From Eubacteriales bacterium (GTDB lineage: Bacteria > Bacillota > Clostridia > JANYKE01), in contig JANYKE010000174.1 of assembly GCA_025361685.1 (NCBI GenBank), positions 1-8,716 of the forward strand: a stretch of 8,716 nt of DNA, given 5' to 3'. The position numbers and the translations under genes are program-made. Below are positions 1 to 6,971 of the stretch, one piece after another; the first letter of the stretch is position 1, and each line of letters begins with the position of its first letter. Under the pieces are notes generated by a model. The model was given only the letters and a program-made list of their open reading frames with translations, was not told the origin of the DNA and searched no databases.

Positions 1-2
1 TG

Positions 3-2327
3 TTTGAACGTTTTCTTAATCCTGAAAGAATTAGTATGCCTGATTTTGATATAGATTTTTGTTACGTCAGGAGAGGCGAAGTAATTGATTATGTTGTTGA
101 AAAATACGGCAAGGACAACGTAGCGCAAATCATTACATTCGGAACAATGGCGGCTCGCGCGGTAATACGTGATGTGGGAAGGGTGCTCGATGTGCCCTAT
201 GCCAAAGTCGACGGAATCGCAAAACTAATCCCATTCCAAATCGGAATCACAATTCATAAGGCAATCGAGCTCAATCCCGAACTCCGAATGTTGTACGACG
301 AAGACGAATCCGTCCGTGACCTATTGGATACCGCCGCTCGCCTCGAAGGCATGCCTCGTCACTCCTCGACCCATGCAGCCGGAGTTGTCATAACAGAACA
401 AGGACTGACCAACTATGTCCCTCTCCAATGCATGGATGACAACGTAGTCACACAATACTCAATGAACCTGCTCGAAGATTGCGGCCTGCTCAAAATCGAC
501 TTCCTCGGCCTGCGTACCTTGACCATAATTGATGACTGCATCAAGATGGTCAAACTAAACCACGACAAGGACATTGACTTTGACCAAGCAGACTACGAAG
601 ACCCAAACGTTTACCGCATCATAAGCGACGGCAAAACAAGCGGAATCTTCCAACTCGAAAGCGCCGGCATGACATCCTTCATGAAAGACCTCAAACCTTC
701 AACACTTGAAGATATCATCGCAGGAATCTCACTTTATCGCCCCGGTCCTATGGCCAAGATTCCCGACTATATCGCCGGCAAAAAGAATCCGGCCACCGTC
801 AAATACGCTCATCCCAGCCTCGAACCCATTTTGAACGTCACCTATGGTGTCATGGTCTACCAAGAACAAGTCATCCAAGTTGTACAAGACGTTGCCGGCT
901 ACACCCTCGGCCACGCAGACCTCGTCCGTCGTGCCATGTCAAAAAAGAAATTTGACGTTATGGAAAAAGAGCGCGAATTCTTTGTAAAAGGTGCACTTGC
1001 CAATGGCATTAGCGAACTGATTTCCAACAAGTTGTTTGACGAGATGATGGACTTTGCAAGTTACGCATTTAACAAATCGCATGCCGCCGGGTACGCCGTA
1101 ATCGCATATCAGACCGCATGGCTCAAATATTATTTCAAGGAAGAATTTTACGCGTCAATGATGAACAGCTGCATGGGCTCGAGTGAAAAAATATCATACT
1201 ATATCAGTGAGGCTCGCGCGCTCGGAATCGAAATACTGCCGCCCGAAATCAACACAAGCTTCGGCGACTTCCGAGTCAAGGATAAGAAAATAATTTTTGG
1301 AATCTCTGCAACAAAGCATGTGGGCAGAGGCGCTGTCGATTCCATCACAAGAGAGCGTGAGGAAAACGGACCGTTCAAAACTTTTATGGATTTTTTGCAA
1401 CGCGTTTCAGGCAAGGACGTTAACAAGAAAGCAATCGAAAGCTTTATCAAGTCAGGAATGATGGATGCATTCGGAATCAGCAGAGTCTCGCTGCTCCTGC
1501 ACTACGAAGCAAAGATGAATTCTATTCTTGATGATAAGAAAAAGAATTACGATGGTCAGATGGATTTGTTTGGCATCGGCGAATCATCATCTGCACAACA
1601 CGATGTCGCTCGCGACGATTTTCCGGTAATGGATGAGTACCCTGTTCCAAAGCTTCTCGAAATGGAACGCGAAGTTCTTGGAATTTATGTTTCCGGTCAT
1701 CCGCTTGACGAGTTCGAAGAAGAGATCCGAAACGGTATCTCCGTTTTCAGCAAGGACATAAACTCCGCGGACTCCAACATGGACGAAACCTCACCAAATG
1801 AAAACGAATTAGATGCAGAATCAATGGCAAATGTTAAAGATGGTGAGCGTGTCATTCTTGGCGGCATTATAACGCAAAAGAAAACCAAGATAACACGAAA
1901 CAATAACATGATGGCCTTTATTACGCTCGAAGATTTTTACGGTAGCACAGAGATTTTGATTTTCCCTACAACGCTTACGCGATATGGCGAGCTACTCAAC
2001 GAAGGACGAATTGTTTTCGTCAAAGGTAAGGTAAGTGTTACCGAGAATGATGCAACAAAAGTTTTAGCCGACGAAATTATTCCCATCGAAAAGCAAAAGA
2101 AACTTTTCATCAAAGTCAAGAACGGCGAAGATAAAAAAATATATCTTGCCATCAAACCAATTTTAAACAAGTATCGCGGAATCACGCCTGTTGTGTTTTG
2201 CGACGCCGACAGCACCGACTTAAAGATAATCGGCACAGTTGGGCAGAACAGCTGGGTCCGCCTCTGCGACTCGCTTATCACCGAACTCACCAGCGCCCTC
2301 GGCCCCAACCCCCTCATAATCAAGTAA
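3..2327 (+). CDS. dnaE: DNA polymerase III subunit alpha, 3' part (5' end outside the window)
   Basis: Catalytic subunit of the bacterial replicative DNA polymerase (family C). The frame is already open at the first complete codon (nt 3), reading FERFLNPERIS before PDFDIDF, so the ATG at 36 is internal; the PHP domain and the start of the palm are missing. The 774 residues present (numbered from nt 3) run from the palm to the C-terminus. The acidic PDFDIDF motif (13-19) and the Asp in IDFLGL (residue 166, nt 498) match the three metal-binding aspartates of the E. coli enzyme. RPGPM follows at about 246, FNKSHAAGY at 356, a clamp-binding motif QMDLF at 519-523 (nt 1557-1571), and an OB-fold from about 617 to 697. 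An acidic Asn/Glu/Ser-rich linker precedes the OB-fold. The C-terminal region resembles clostridial DnaE. There is no frameshift. C-ending and CGN codons are much commoner than in the ribosomal genes downstream. Confidence 0.97.
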   Translation, partial: FERFLNPERISMPDFDIDFCYVRRGEVIDYVVEKYGKDNVAQIITFGTMAARAVIRDVGRVLDVPYAKVDGIAKLIPFQIGITIHKAIELNPELRMLYDEDESVRDLLDTAARLEGMPRHSSTHAAGVVITEQGLTNYVPLQCMDDNVVTQYSMNLLEDCGLLKIDFLGLRTLTIIDDCIKMVKLNHDKDIDFDQADYEDPNVYRIISDGKTSGIFQLESAGMTSFMKDLKPSTLEDIIAGISLYRPGPMAKIPDYIAGKKNPATVKYAHPSLEPILNVTYGVMVYQEQVIQVVQDVAGYTLGHADLVRRAMSKKKFDVMEKEREFFVKGALANGISELISNKLFDEMMDFASYAFNKSHAAGYAVIAYQTAWLKYYFKEEFYASMMNSCMGSSEKISYYISEARALGIEILPPEINTSFGDFRVKDKKIIFGISATKHVGRGAVDSITREREENGPFKTFMDFLQRVSGKDVNKKAIESFIKSGMMDAFGISRVSLLLHYEAKMNSILDDKKKNYDGQMDLFGIGESSSAQHDVARDDFPVMDEYPVPKLLEMEREVLGIYVSGHPLDEFEEEIRNGISVFSKDINSADSNMDETSPNENELDAESMANVKDGERVILGGIITQKKTKITRNNNMMAFITLEDFYGSTEILIFPTTLTRYGELLNEGRIVFVKGKVSVTENDATKVLADEIIPIEKQKKLFIKVKNGEDKKIYLAIKPILNKYRGITPVVFCDADSTDLKIIGTVGQNSWVRLCDSLITELTSALGPNPLIIK

Positions 2328-2453
2328 TCTGGCTCGTGAAAATATTTTTTTAACAGGTGTTGCATTTAGGTAAACTGTATAGTATACTTATTTTTGCTGT
2401 GGCTAAAGAAATATGAAACACCCGGCAGAGTGTAAAGAGAAGGAGGACCAAAA
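2328..2453 (+). other. dnaE-rpsJ intergenic region
   Basis: This 126 bp spacer carries the promoter of the ribosomal cluster and a short 5' untranslated region. No GC-rich stem followed by a T run is visible after the dnaE stop. The run of T at 2344-2351 is preceded only by A/T and makes no stable hairpin, so no intrinsic terminator for dnaE is called and some readthrough into rpsJ is possible. A weak 4 bp stem (ACAC at 2418-2421 with GTGT at 2430-2433) lies in the presumed leader. The leader, about 60 nt, looks too short for a long S10-type attenuation leader. Confidence 0.7.
2360..2388 (+). promoter_or_regulatory. Housekeeping sigma promoter driving rpsJ and the ribosomal cluster
   Basis: A -35 element TTGCAT (2360-2365) and a -10 element TATACT (2383-2388) are separated by exactly 17 bp, with AT-rich sequence upstream. 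Each hexamer is close to the sigma-A consensus (TTGACA, TATAAT). Transcription would start near 2395, leaving about 60 nt before the rpsJ ATG. The position, in the gap between two functionally unrelated genes, fits the main promoter of the operon. Confidence 0.75.
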
Positions 2454-2765
2454 ATGCCAGAAAATCAGAAGATCAGAATCAGACTGAAATCGTATGATTA
2501 TCAACTGCTTGATCAATCCGCTGAAAAAATCGTTGAGACTGCTAAGCGTACAGGAGCAAAAGTATCGGGACCGATACCTCTTCCGACCAAGAAAGAGATT
2601 GTCACAATACTTCGTGCACCACACAAGTATAAGGACGCCCGCGAACAGTTCGAAATGAGAACTCACAAAAGATTGATTGATATTTTTTTGTCAACACCTA
2701 AGACGGTAGATGCGTTAATGAAGCTTGACTTACCATCAGGTGTAGATATAAAGATAAAGTTATAG
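2454..2765 (+). CDS. rpsJ: 30S ribosomal protein S10
   Basis: S10 sits in the head of the small subunit; its homologue NusE also joins antitermination complexes with NusB. The 103-residue product has the normal family length. It starts with [15 protein letters not shown] and carries the conserved segment [15 protein letters not shown] near residues 63-77, which makes the assignment secure. The ATG is preceded by AGGAGG (2441-2446) at 7 nt spacing. It is the first gene after the promoter at 2360-2388, and it ends with TAG. The upstream neighbour is dnaE, not the str-operon genes fusA/tuf often found there in Bacillota. A 164 bp spacer separates it from rplC, much longer than any other gap in the cluster. 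Confidence 0.98.
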   Translation: MPENQKIRIRLKSYDYQLLDQSAEKIVETAKRTGAKVSGPIPLPTKKEIVTILRAPHKYKDAREQFEMRTHKRLIDIFLSTPKTVDALMKLDLPSGVDIKIKL

Positions 2766-2774
2766 TTATTTTTC

Positions 2775-2800
2775 TTCCATATAATAATATTATTATGGAG
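2775..2800 (+). repeat. AT-rich inverted repeat after rpsJ
   Basis: TTCCAT (2775-2780) can pair with ATGGAG (2795-2800), using one G-U pair. Inside this, AATA (2783-2786) pairs with TATT (2791-2794), with a two-base bulge and a four-base loop. An alternative perfect 16 bp palindrome spans 2781-2796. The stem is almost entirely A/T and no T run follows, so it is a poor intrinsic terminator. Its 3' arm contains GGAG, the only ribosome-binding-like sequence ahead of the small ORF at 2806. Confidence 0.5.
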
Positions 2801-2805
2801 ATATA

Positions 2806-2859
2806 ATGAAACGATTATCCGGTCATGTTCAACAGAGATTGAAGGTTAAGGCTAGATAG
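2806..2859 (+). CDS. Possible 17-residue leader peptide (hypothetical)
   Basis: An ATG at 2806 opens a 17-codon frame, MKRLSGHVQQRLKVKAR, ending in TAG at 2857-2859. GGAG lies five bases upstream (2797-2800). The peptide is strongly basic, with six Lys/Arg plus His and no acidic residue, and I recognise no family. An ORF this short can arise by chance in 164 bp. What gives it some weight is its place: the ribosome binding site falls in one hairpin arm, and its final codons form the 5' arm of the hairpin at 2845-2870, so translating it would disturb that structure. It could equally be noise in a spacer. Confidence 0.25.
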   Translation: MKRLSGHVQQRLKVKAR

Positions 2860-2870
2860 CAGCTTGTAAC
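2845..2870 (+). promoter_or_regulatory. Hairpin overlapping the end of the small ORF upstream of rplC
   Basis: GTTAAGGCT (2845-2853) pairs with AGCTTGTAAC (2861-2870) in a nine-pair stem with one G-U pair, one bulged G and a seven-base loop. This is the longest GC-containing stem in the spacer. It includes the stop codon of the small ORF in its loop. It has no T run after it, so it is not a terminator. A regulatory role is inferred only from its position. Confidence 0.4.
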
Positions 2871-2929
2871 TTAGCAATCGCTACCTGTAGGGTATTGAAT
2901 CGAGGACTATTAACATAGGAGGTAAGATA

Positions 2930-3568
2930 ATGAATAAAGCTATTATTGGTAAAAAAATCGGAATGACTCAGATATTCACAGAAGAAGGCAAAAGAATTCC
3001 GGTAACCGTTATTGAAGCAGGGCCATGCACTATCGTTCAGATGAAGACAAAAGAGAACGACGGCTATGATGCAATAAAAGTCGGTTATGAAGAAATCAAA
3101 GAACACAGAATTAACAAACCTGACAAAGGCCAATTTGATAAGGTCAACGTTAAACCATTGAAGTATCTCAAAGAATTCAGATTTGAAGATTGTGCAGATT
3201 ACAAAGTAGGACAAGAAATCAAAGTCGAAGATATGTTTGCAGAAGGTGACGTTATTGACATTAGCGGCGTATCAAAGGGCAAAGGTTTCGCAGGCGTTAT
3301 CAAAAGATACAATCAGTCAAGAGGACCGATGAGTCATGGTTCAAAGTATCACAGAGGAGTTGGCTCAATGGGTTCGGCTTCTGATCCTAGCAGAGTTTTC
3401 AAAGGCAAGCATTTGCCGGGACATATGGGAACAGATACCGTAACGATTCAGAATCTCAAAGTTGTAAAAGTTTTAGCTGATAAGAATGTTCTGCTTGTGA
3501 AGGGTGCAGTACCCGGACCGCGCAACGGTTTAGTTTTCATAAGCAATGCGATAAAAGGCCAAATATAG
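2930..3568 (+). CDS. rplC: 50S ribosomal protein L3
   Basis: L3 is an early-assembling large-subunit protein that binds 23S rRNA and reaches toward the peptidyl transferase centre. The product has 212 residues, normal for the family. Recognisable parts are [11 protein letters not shown] at the N-terminus, [14 protein letters not shown] at 115-128, the extended-loop segment [13 protein letters not shown] at 155-167, and [15 protein letters not shown] near the C-terminus. By alignment from memory, Ser151 occupies the place of Gln150, which PrmB methylates in E. coli; Gram-positive L3 usually lacks that Gln. The start has AGGAGG (2917-2922) at 7 nt. It ends in TAG, 24 bp before rplD. The 164 bp spacer in front may affect its translation. 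Confidence 0.98.
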   Translation: MNKAIIGKKIGMTQIFTEEGKRIPVTVIEAGPCTIVQMKTKENDGYDAIKVGYEEIKEHRINKPDKGQFDKVNVKPLKYLKEFRFEDCADYKVGQEIKVEDMFAEGDVIDISGVSKGKGFAGVIKRYNQSRGPMSHGSKYHRGVGSMGSASDPSRVFKGKHLPGHMGTDTVTIQNLKVVKVLADKNVLLVKGAVPGPRNGLVFISNAIKGQI

Positions 3569-3592
3569 TTATTGTGAAGGGAGGAAAAGGAA

Positions 3593-4219
3593 ATGGCGAA
3601 AGTTGATGTATATAATATTGAAGGCGAAGTAGTTGACAGCATAGAGTTAAACGATGATATATTCGGCATAACGGTTAACACTCATGTAATGCATGAAGCA
3701 GTAATTAACCAGATGGCTAATAAAAGACAAGGCACACAATCAGCCAAGACAAAGAGCGAAGTCAGAGGCGGAGGAAGAAAGCCTTGGAGACAAAAGGGCA
3801 CAGGTCGTGCAAGACAGGGAAGTATCCGTTCGGCACAGTGGATTAAGGGCGGCGTTGTATTTGCACCAAAGCCAAGAGATTACAGTTATACATTACCAAA
3901 GAAGGTTAAGACACTTGCACTTAAGTCTGCGTTTTCTTCAAAGGTAATGGATAATGATATTATCGTTATGGACAGTATCGCGTTTAGTGAGCCTAAGACT
4001 AAGGAAGCAGTCAAAATGTTGAAGAATCTGAACATTGACACAACTGCTCTTATTCTGATCAAGGAGAAAGACGATAACACCACGCGTCCAATCAGAAATA
4101 TTGAAGGCGTTAGAACATCTTTTGTAAACACGATTAATGTTTTGGACATAATGTCTTATGATAAGTTGATTATCACTAAAGATGCAATTGCTAGGATTGA
4201 GGAGGTATATGCAAAATGA
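3593..4219 (+). CDS. rplD: 50S ribosomal protein L4
   Basis: L4 has a globular domain on the large-subunit surface and a long loop that helps form the exit-tunnel constriction; in E. coli it also represses its own operon. The 208 residues match family length. The loop signature is clear: [20 protein letters not shown] at 58-77, followed by [30 protein letters not shown] (3579-3584) lies 8 nt before the ATG. The last four bases, ATGA, overlap the rplW start, which suggests translational coupling. If L4 feedback exists here, the structured region before rplC is a more plausible target than the short rpsJ leader, but that is inference. Confidence 0.98.
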   Translation: MAKVDVYNIEGEVVDSIELNDDIFGITVNTHVMHEAVINQMANKRQGTQSAKTKSEVRGGGRKPWRQKGTGRARQGSIRSAQWIKGGVVFAPKPRDYSYTLPKKVKTLALKSAFSSKVMDNDIIVMDSIAFSEPKTKEAVKMLKNLNIDTTALILIKEKDDNTTRPIRNIEGVRTSFVNTINVLDIMSYDKLIITKDAIARIEEVYAK

Positions 4220-4569
4220 GAATCGCTGAAGATATTATTTTAGCACCGGTTGTAACAGAAAAAAGTGCTGATCAGTCACTTGATGGTAAGTACACTTTTA
4301 AAGTTGCCAAGGATGCAACAAAGGTAGATATTAGAAATGCTGTAGAACAACTTTTCAATGTTAAGGTTCTTAAGGTTAATACAATTAATTACGATGGCAA
4401 AAAGAAAAGAGTCGGAGTTCACCAGGGTAAGACAGCAAGCTGGAAGAAAGCTATTGTCAAGATTGATAAGTCTCCGGGTTCAACATCATATTTGAAAAAA
4501 GGCGGCAAGGAAGAACTTATTAACAAGAAATACAAGTCATCCATTGAGGAATTCGGATTTGTTCAGTAG
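4216..4569 (+). CDS. rplW: 50S ribosomal protein L23, with C-terminal extension
   Basis: L23 lies at the tunnel exit and is the docking point for trigger factor and SRP. The core shows PVVTEKSAD near 11-19 (Glu15 falls where E. coli has the trigger-factor-binding Glu18), [21 protein letters not shown], and [12 protein letters not shown]. At 117 residues it is about 20 longer than the usual 95-100; the extra residues follow [10 protein letters not shown] and end in [14 protein letters not shown] recall similar tails in Lachnospiraceae-type L23, so this is probably lineage-typical. The ATG overlaps the rplD stop, and GGAGG (4200-4204) lies inside rplD. The stop is followed in frame by two more, TAG TAG TAA (4567-4575). 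Confidence 0.97.
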   Translation: MRIAEDIILAPVVTEKSADQSLDGKYTFKVAKDATKVDIRNAVEQLFNVKVLKVNTINYDGKKKRVGVHQGKTASWKKAIVKIDKSPGSTSYLKKGGKEELINKKYKSSIEEFGFVQ

Positions 4570-4630
4570 TAGTAATTGCGAAATATAATTTTAGGAATTA
4601 TTAAAGATTAAGTAAAGGAGTGAAAGTTCA
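4570..4630 (+). promoter_or_regulatory. rplW-rplB gap with a weak candidate internal promoter
   Basis: This 61 bp gap is the second longest in the cluster. TTGCGA (4576-4581) and TATTAA (4599-4604) are separated by 17 bp, each matching four of six consensus bases. A small A/T hairpin, ATAATT (4585-4590) with AATTAT (4596-4601), overlaps it. The rplB ribosome binding site AAAGGAG (4614-4620) follows. In AT-rich DNA such matches are common, so the promoter is only a candidate. Confidence 0.25.
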
Positions 4631-5467
4631 ATGCCAATTAAAAAATACAGACCGACTTCTCCGGCGAGACGATTCTACACAGTGCTTAAACCTGACGAGA
4701 TTACGCCTAATACTAAACCTGAGAAATCATTGCTTGCTCCATTGATGAATAAAGCCGGCAGAAATGCTAACGGCAGAATTACTGTTCGTCACCAGGGAGG
4801 CGGCGCAAAAAGAAAGTATAGAATTATCGATTTCAAAAGAAATAAGGACGGCATGGTTGCGACTGTTGTTTCTGTCGAATACGATCCAAACAGAACAACC
4901 AACATTGCTTTAGTTCAATATGAAGACGGCGTTAAGAATTATATTCTCGCGCCTGTTGGCTTAAAAGCCGGTGACAAAGTTGAATCAGGTGAAAATGCCG
5001 ACATTAAATCAGGTAATACTCTTAAAATTTCCAATATTCCTGTTGGCACAATTATCCACAATATCGAAATGAAACCCGGCAAAGGCGCACAGCTTGTAAG
5101 ATCAGCAGGCGGCTCAGCCCAGTTAATGGCTAAAGAAGGCGAAATGTCTCAGGTTAGACTTCCTTCAGGCGAAGTTAGATATATCAGAATGGATTGCAGA
5201 GCAACTATTGGACAACTCGGAAATGTTGAACACGAGAATGTATCAATCGGTAAAGCCGGTCGTAAGAGACACATGGGAATTCGCCCGACAGTTCGTGGGG
5301 TTGTTATGAATCCTGTTGACCATCCGCATGGTGGTGGTGAAGGTAAGGCACCAATCGGCAAGCCGGGACCTGTTACACCTTGGGGCAAGCCAACACTTGG
5401 TTATAAGACAAGAAAGAAGAAGAACCAGAGTGATAAATATATTGTTAAGAGAAGAAACGCGAAGTAA
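4631..5467 (+). CDS. rplB: 50S ribosomal protein L2
   Basis: L2 is a primary 23S rRNA-binding protein needed for subunit association and for peptidyl transferase activity of the large subunit. The product has 278 residues, the usual length. The N-terminus reads [34 protein letters not shown] spans about 49-70; the essential C-terminal segment with HPHGGGEG is at 231-238, followed by [15 protein letters not shown]. The histidine of that segment, implicated in ribosome activity in E. coli (His229), is conserved. AAAGGAG (4614-4620) lies 10 nt before the ATG. It ends in TAA, 22 bp before rpsS. Confidence 0.98.
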   Translation: MPIKKYRPTSPARRFYTVLKPDEITPNTKPEKSLLAPLMNKAGRNANGRITVRHQGGGAKRKYRIIDFKRNKDGMVATVVSVEYDPNRTTNIALVQYEDGVKNYILAPVGLKAGDKVESGENADIKSGNTLKISNIPVGTIIHNIEMKPGKGAQLVRSAGGSAQLMAKEGEMSQVRLPSGEVRYIRMDCRATIGQLGNVEHENVSIGKAGRKRHMGIRPTVRGVVMNPVDHPHGGGEGKAPIGKPGPVTPWGKPTLGYKTRKKKNQSDKYIVKRRNAK

Positions 5468-5489
5468 TTTGAAGGGAGGCATTGCATAA

Positions 5490-5771
5490 ATGAGTAGATC
5501 GGTAAAAAAAGGACCTTTTATACAGCCTAGGTTGTTAAAAAGAATAGAGGAAATGAACGATAAAAATGAGAAAAATGTTTTGAAGACTTGGTCAAGAGCT
5601 TCAACAATTTTCCCGCAGATGGTTGGACATACAATTGCTGTTCACGATGGCAGAAAACATGTCCCGGTTTACATTTCCGATGAGATGGTTGGACATAAGC
5701 TTGGAGAATTTGCGCCAACAAGAACTTACAGAGGCCATATCAGAAGTGAAAAGACATCAGCAGTAAGATAA
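5490..5771 (+). CDS. rpsS: 30S ribosomal protein S19
   Basis: S19 sits in the head of the small subunit with S13, near the A-site tRNA and the intersubunit bridge. The 93-residue product has normal length and begins [10 protein letters not shown], which fixes the start. The conserved core includes [21 protein letters not shown] (35-55) and the C-terminal [12 protein letters not shown]. The ATG follows GGGAGG (5474-5479) at 10 nt. It lies between rplB and rplV as in nearly all bacterial S10 operons. Confidence 0.98.
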   Translation: MSRSVKKGPFIQPRLLKRIEEMNDKNEKNVLKTWSRASTIFPQMVGHTIAVHDGRKHVPVYISDEMVGHKLGEFAPTRTYRGHIRSEKTSAVR

Positions 5772-5813
5772 TTCGAAAATTGTTGCAGTTAATTATGAAA
5801 GGAGGATTACACA

Positions 5814-6287
5814 ATGAGTAAAGCACTGACTCAAAGTGAACTGTTAGAAAACAGGGAAGAGATTTTAGCAATTTATAAAAGCACACATAAAAAATCAAAC
5901 AAACCCCGTATACTAACCAAGAGAGAAAAGAAGACTCTGGGAATCGGCAAGGACGAAGGTAGAGCAACTTGCAGTTATGCCAGAATTTCAGCAAGAAAAG
6001 TTAAGATTGTGTTAGATCTTATTAAAGGCAAGAGCCTTGAGGAAGCAAATGCAATCGTAAAATACACACCGAAAGCTGCTTCTGAGTATATCGCTAAATT
6101 GTTGACATCTGCAGAAGCAAACGCAACAGTTAAAGATCTTAACAAGGATAACCTTTATGTGGCAGAGGTAATTGCCAATCAGGGACCTACACTTAAGAGA
6201 TTTATGGCAAGAGCAAGAGGTTCGGCTTCTAGTATTAAGAAAAGATCGAGCCACATTACAGTTGTATTAAAGGAAAGAGAGATATAA
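5814..6287 (+). CDS. rplV: 50S ribosomal protein L22, with a long N-terminal extension
   Basis: L22 spans the large subunit and its beta-hairpin lines the exit-tunnel constriction. The conserved core starts near residue 50 (SYARISARKVKIVLDLIKGK) and includes the tunnel hairpin around 122-148 (NQGPTLKRFMARARG to KKRSSH). The protein has 157 residues against about 110-130 for most homologues, because of a charged N-terminal segment of about 45. The ATG at 5814 has an excellent binding site, AAAGGAGG (5798-5805), at 8 nt, and the upstream gap is only 42 bp, so the extension is very probably translated. The part KREKK to KDEGRATCSYARIS loosely resembles the KRERN to KDTRPSAKLSYARVS start I recall from Lachnospiraceae L22; the first 33 or so residues look additional. 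It ends with tandem TAA TAA. Confidence 0.96.
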   Translation: MSKALTQSELLENREEILAIYKSTHKKSNKPRILTKREKKTLGIGKDEGRATCSYARISARKVKIVLDLIKGKSLEEANAIVKYTPKAASEYIAKLLTSAEANATVKDLNKDNLYVAEVIANQGPTLKRFMARARGSASSIKKRSSHITVVLKEREI

Positions 6288-6302
6288 TAAGGAGGTTAGA
6301 GA

Positions 6303-6971
6303 ATGGGACAGAAAGTACACCCACACGGTCTTAGAGTTGGAATTATCAAAGATTGGGACACAAAATGGTACGCTGAGAAAAAAGATTTCGGTGATTTGCT
6401 TGTCGAAGATGTTAAGATAAGAAAATTTATTAAGAAGAAACTTTTCATTGCCGGAATTTCCAAGATTGAGATTGAGCGCGCTGCTAATGTGGTTAAGATA
6501 AACATTCATGCGGCTAAACCGGGTTTGGTTATCGGTAAAAAAGGCAGCGGAATTGACGAACTGCGCAAAGAGGTTGAAGGCTTTGTTACGAGAACTGTTC
6601 TGCTCAATATATCAGAAGTTAAGTCTGCCGATAAGGATGCACAATTGGTTGCTGAAAATATCGCAGCGCAGCTCGAAAAGCGTATTTCGTTTAGAAGAGC
6701 AATGAAACAGGCTATGTCAAGAACAATGAAAGCCGGAGCCAAAGGTATTAAAACAAAGGTTTCAGGCAGACTTGGCGGAGCTGAAATTGCAAGAAGCGAA
6801 CATTATCATGAAGGAACTATTCCACTGCAGACATTAAGAGCTGATATTGATTATGGATTTGCAGAAGCAGATACGACATATGGCAAAATTGGTGTTAAGG
6901 TCTGGATTTACAAAGGAGAGATTCTTCCTGTAACTAATAAAGAAAAAGTTGCGGAAGGAGGTAAAGCATAA
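6303..6971 (+). CDS. rpsC: 30S ribosomal protein S3
   Basis: S3 lies at the mRNA entry channel and contributes to helicase activity and decoding fidelity. The 222-residue length is typical. It starts [14 protein letters not shown], has a type II KH domain with [18 protein letters not shown] (74-91, GKKG loop at 78-81), and the segment [10 protein letters not shown] (129-138), whose R131, R132 and K135 match basic residues linked to mRNA unwinding in E. coli. The C-terminal domain carries [13 protein letters not shown] and [17 protein letters not shown] (6291-6295) lies 7 nt before the ATG. The stop TAA overlaps the rplP ATG by one base. Confidence 0.98.
   Translation: MGQKVHPHGLRVGIIKDWDTKWYAEKKDFGDLLVEDVKIRKFIKKKLFIAGISKIEIERAANVVKINIHAAKPGLVIGKKGSGIDELRKEVEGFVTRTVLLNISEVKSADKDAQLVAENIAAQLEKRISFRRAMKQAMSRTMKAGAKGIKTKVSGRLGGAEIARSEHYHEGTIPLQTLRADIDYGFAEADTTYGKIGVKVWIYKGEILPVTNKEKVAEGGKA

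Larger units (their letters stand above)
2766..2929 (+). promoter_or_regulatory. Structured rpsJ-rplC spacer, possible leader controlling rplC
   Basis: This is the only long gap in the ribosomal run. Seen directly: an AT-rich hairpin just after the rpsJ stop; a 17-codon ORF at 2806-2859; a hairpin at 2845-2870 overlapping the end of that ORF; short stems TAGC/GCTA (2872-2883) and TACC/GGTA (2882-2894), which share bases 2882-2883; and CTAT/ATAG (2907-2918), which runs into the rplC ribosome binding site. TACCT (2882-2886) can instead pair with AGGTA (2920-2924), covering the binding site. In E. coli, L4 represses its own operon through a leader upstream of S10; control from this spacer would be an analogue. 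The role is inferred, the stems are short, and I did not compute folding energies. No convincing -35/-10 pair was found here. Confidence 0.4.

Noticed and set aside
36..38. ATG at 36 as the start of dnaE
   Set aside because: The frame is open to the window edge and encodes conserved family residues (FERFLNPERIS) before this codon, so it is internal.
2339..2351. AAAATATTTT plus a T run after dnaE as an intrinsic terminator
   Set aside because: The palindrome is short and purely A/T with no loop space, and no GC-rich stem precedes the T run.
1937..2365. Minus-strand open frame of 142 codons opposite the dnaE 3' end
   Set aside because: It runs antisense through the conserved OB-fold and C-terminal part of DnaE and shows no family features or convincing binding site.
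2775..2800. AT hairpin after rpsJ as a transcription terminator
   Set aside because: The stem is nearly all A/T and is not followed by a T run; essential ribosomal genes continue downstream with no good promoter in the spacer.
2802..2807. TATAAT in the rpsJ-rplC spacer as a promoter -10 element
   Set aside because: No -35-like hexamer lies 16-18 bp upstream; the match follows from the AT-rich hairpin sequence.
2852..3214. Minus-strand open frame of 120 codons opposite the spacer and rplC
   Set aside because: The Phe/Ile/Ser-rich translation is what AT-rich rplC gives when read in reverse; no motif or binding site was seen.
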